Source: Muricauda sp. SCSIO 64092
Lineage (GTDB): Bacteria > Bacteroidota > Bacteroidia > Flavobacteriales > Flavobacteriaceae
Direction of reading: 5' to 3'
Length of the DNA stretch: 64,000 nucleotides
Assembly (NCBI RefSeq): GCF_023016285.1
Contig: NZ_CP095413.1
Coordinates: 4,295,001-4,359,000, forward strand
The notes below the pieces were generated by a model. The model was not told the DNA's origin and searched no databases. It saw only the letters and a program-made list of their open reading frames with translations. Below are positions 62,404-64,000 of the stretch, in pieces (the first letter of the stretch is position 1; each line of letters opens with the position of its first letter). The translations under genes and the position numbers were made by a program.

Positions 62404-62547
62404 ATGAAACAATTGCCGTTTCTGTTTCTGGCAGCCTTGCTGTTGAATTTAAATGTTACATACCAATCATCTTCTATGACAACCAAACCACAAAAAATAA
62501 AAGTTGTGGGTCATGCACATATAGATCCGGTATATTGTTGGCAATAG
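62404..62547 (+). pseudogene. Truncated GH38-like alpha-mannosidase N-terminus
   Basis: 47 codons from ATG 62404: signal (MKQLPFLFLAALLLNLNVTY) then KIKVVGHAHIDPVYCWQ and TAG. VVGHAHIDPVW-type is the family GH38 opening that carries metal and catalytic residues (His-x-Asp). The rest of the roughly 1000-residue enzyme is missing, and the following bases encode nothing similar. A large deletion removed the gene. Fits the mannose-related theme of the neighbouring GH92. Confidence 0.75.
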
Positions 62548-62615
62548 GACGAAATTGAAAGGCGTGGGCTAAACAAAACTTTTTTTAGTCAGTTTTTAAA
62601 ATAACCAAAGTATAA

Positions 62616-63977
62616 ATGATGAATAAAGCGGAAAGAAAATCAATATTTAAGGGCCTGGTATGGGTTGTCATCACCTTTATGCCCTGCCTCTATGTTTATG
62701 GTCAGCAAGACGCCAAGGTATTACCCAATGTAATTATTATCTATACCGATGACCAAGGAACAATGGATGCCAATTGTTATGGTTCAACGGATCTGTATAC
62801 GCCACACATGGATCATTTGGCACATACTGGTGTAAGGTTCACGCAGTTTTATGCAGCGGCACCTATTTGTTCTCCTTCCCGGGCGGCTCTGCTCACGGGC
62901 AAAACACCATTGGCAGCAGGTTTGCCCGGAAATTCCCCCTCTCAAAAAGGGAAGCGAGGTCTACCGACAGAGCAGGTGACCATTGCAGAAAAACTAAAGG
63001 AAAGCGGATATGCTACGGGCCATATTGGGAAATGGCACCTTGGCTATACCGAGGAGACTATGCCCAATGCACAAGGGTTTGACTATTCCTTTGGCCATAT
63101 GGGCGGATGCATTGACAATTATTCGCATTTCTTTTATTGGAATGGGCCCAATCGGCACGATTTGTGGGAAAACAATGAAGAGATTTGGATGGATGGCGAA
63201 TACTTTCAGGATGTCATTAGCAATAAGGCGCTCCGTTTTATTGAGGAAAACAAGGACGTTCCCTTTTTTCTCTATTATGCCATTAATCTTCCCCATTACC
63301 CACTACAGGGAACCGATAAATGGAGGGAATACTACAAAGACTTGGATAGCCCCAGAGATAAGTACGCAGCCAGTGTTTCAACAGTCGATGAGCGAATTGG
63401 AATACTGCTTAAAAAGTTGGATGAACTAAAACTACGCAATAATACCATCATTATTTTCCAATCAGATCATGGACATTCTGTGGAAGAAAGGACGTTTGGA
63501 GGTGGAGGAAGTGCAGGCCTGTACAGAGGGGCCAAGTTTTCGATGTTTGAAGGCGGTATTCGCGTTCCTGCAATCATAAGTTGGCCAAAGACCATTCCCC
63601 AGCATGAGGTCAGAGATCAAATGGCCATAAACGTAGATTGGTTTCCTACCATTCTCGATATGTGCGATATCGAATACCCAAGTGAAGATTTTGAAGGGAA
63701 AAGCTTGTGTAAGGTAATATATGATAATGAGCCCTCAAGGCACAACGTATTTTGGTGGTCGGGGGGCAAAAAAAGTTGGGCCGTGAGAAAGGGCAATTGG
63801 AAGTTGCTCAAAAATCCAAGGGATCCGGTCAATCCAGAGTCCATTCAACCAAGTGATTCCCTTTTTTTGTCAAATGTAAAGGATGACCCTGGGGAAAAGA
63901 CAAATTTTGCCAAACAGTATCCCGAAAAAGTGAGCGAATTGGTTTTGGCATATGAAAAATGGAGAAAGCAGTATTGA
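62616..63977 (+). CDS. Type I formylglycine-dependent sulfatase
   Basis: 453 residues, signal present (LVWVVITFMPCLYVYGQ). Metal site NVIIIYTDDQG (about residue 40), the modified Cys in the CSPSRAALLTG motif (Cys in PICSPSRA, about residue 85), GHIGKWHLG (catalytic Lys and His), QSDHGHSVEE (metal Asp-His) and FEGGIRVPAIISWP. Length and motifs are those of S1 family arylsulfatases. Requires a formylglycine-generating enzyme elsewhere. Indicates that the glycan target is sulfated, as common in marine algae. Complete in window. Confidence 0.93.
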   Translation: MMNKAERKSIFKGLVWVVITFMPCLYVYGQQDAKVLPNVIIIYTDDQGTMDANCYGSTDLYTPHMDHLAHTGVRFTQFYAAAPICSPSRAALLTGKTPLAAGLPGNSPSQKGKRGLPTEQVTIAEKLKESGYATGHIGKWHLGYTEETMPNAQGFDYSFGHMGGCIDNYSHFFYWNGPNRHDLWENNEEIWMDGEYFQDVISNKALRFIEENKDVPFFLYYAINLPHYPLQGTDKWREYYKDLDSPRDKYAASVSTVDERIGILLKKLDELKLRNNTIIIFQSDHGHSVEERTFGGGGSAGLYRGAKFSMFEGGIRVPAIISWPKTIPQHEVRDQMAINVDWFPTILDMCDIEYPSEDFEGKSLCKVIYDNEPSRHNVFWWSGGKKSWAVRKGNWKLLKNPRDPVNPESIQPSDSLFLSNVKDDPGEKTNFAKQYPEKVSELVLAYEKWRKQY

Positions 63978-64000
63978 AACACCCTTTTTAATGGCAAATA

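Noticed and set aside
1..64000. CRISPR array, rRNA or tRNA genes
   Set aside because: No regularly spaced direct repeats or cloverleaf/rRNA signatures were seen by eye; a covariance-model scan would be needed to be certain.

Overview
The window looks like a chromosomal segment of a marine-type Flavobacteriia (Bacteroidota). The basis is the gene families present: SusC/SusD and FecI/FecR pairs, a gliding-type type IX secretion C-terminal domain, DUF4249 paired with a TonB receptor, double-glycine peptides, many orphan secreted proteins, and AT-rich intergenic DNA. I found no rRNA, tRNA or CRISPR array by eye.

Layout. (1) 1-6.7 kb: the C-terminal part of an IS1182-like transposase, a TonB receptor/DUF4249 pair, and an internally duplicated orphan protein. 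(2) 6.7-12.3 kb: a giant BspA-like leucine-rich-repeat surface protein with a type IX sorting tail. (3) 12.3-23.2 kb: a decayed accessory island. It holds two double-glycine (bacteriocin-type) peptide genes, each with a small partner gene and with the same upstream element at the same distance. It also holds several genes broken by A9 runs or in-frame stops, small membrane proteins, and a family of leader repeats next to gene starts. (4) 23.6-25.4 kb: a class I terpene synthase and an unknown partner. (5) 25.7-37.1 kb, minus strand: nine co-oriented genes (sigma factor, TPR membrane protein, poly-Asp subtilisin lipoprotein, TPR-CHAT protease, DUF2490 barrel, P-loop protein, small membrane-anchored protein, HTTM-DCC fusion, degenerate ABC transporter). 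This is my best candidate for an undescribed system. (6) 37.4-40.2 kb: a paralogous secreted pair, an orphan, and a NUDIX-type regulator with a ruined catalytic box. (7) 40.7-64 kb, plus strand: hexuronate catabolism (SDR fructuronate reductase, UxuA, and a uxaC-dctM deletion chimera), then a polysaccharide/glycoside utilisation locus. The locus has DUF1080 proteins, two Tat-signal Gfo/Idh/MocA oxidoreductases, LacI, FecI/FecR, SusC/SusD, a GH28-like enzyme, GH92, a haem-c VCBS protein, a GH38 remnant and a sulfatase.

How the parts may work together. The 40.7-64 kb locus reads as capture of a uronic-acid- or mannose-containing, probably sulfated glycan. FecI/FecR, LacI and the NUDIX regulator would control it, SusC/D would import it, and the sulfatase, GH28, GH92 and possibly C3 oxidation with DUF1080 hydrolysis would depolymerise it. 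UxuA and the SDR would then metabolise the uronate. Several scars (uxaC-dctM, GH38, a short tail at 57.4 kb) show that the locus has lost parts. The 25.7-37.1 kb block pairs a sigma factor with two proteases of different classes, which suggests a stress- or conflict-responsive proteolytic module; this is inference.
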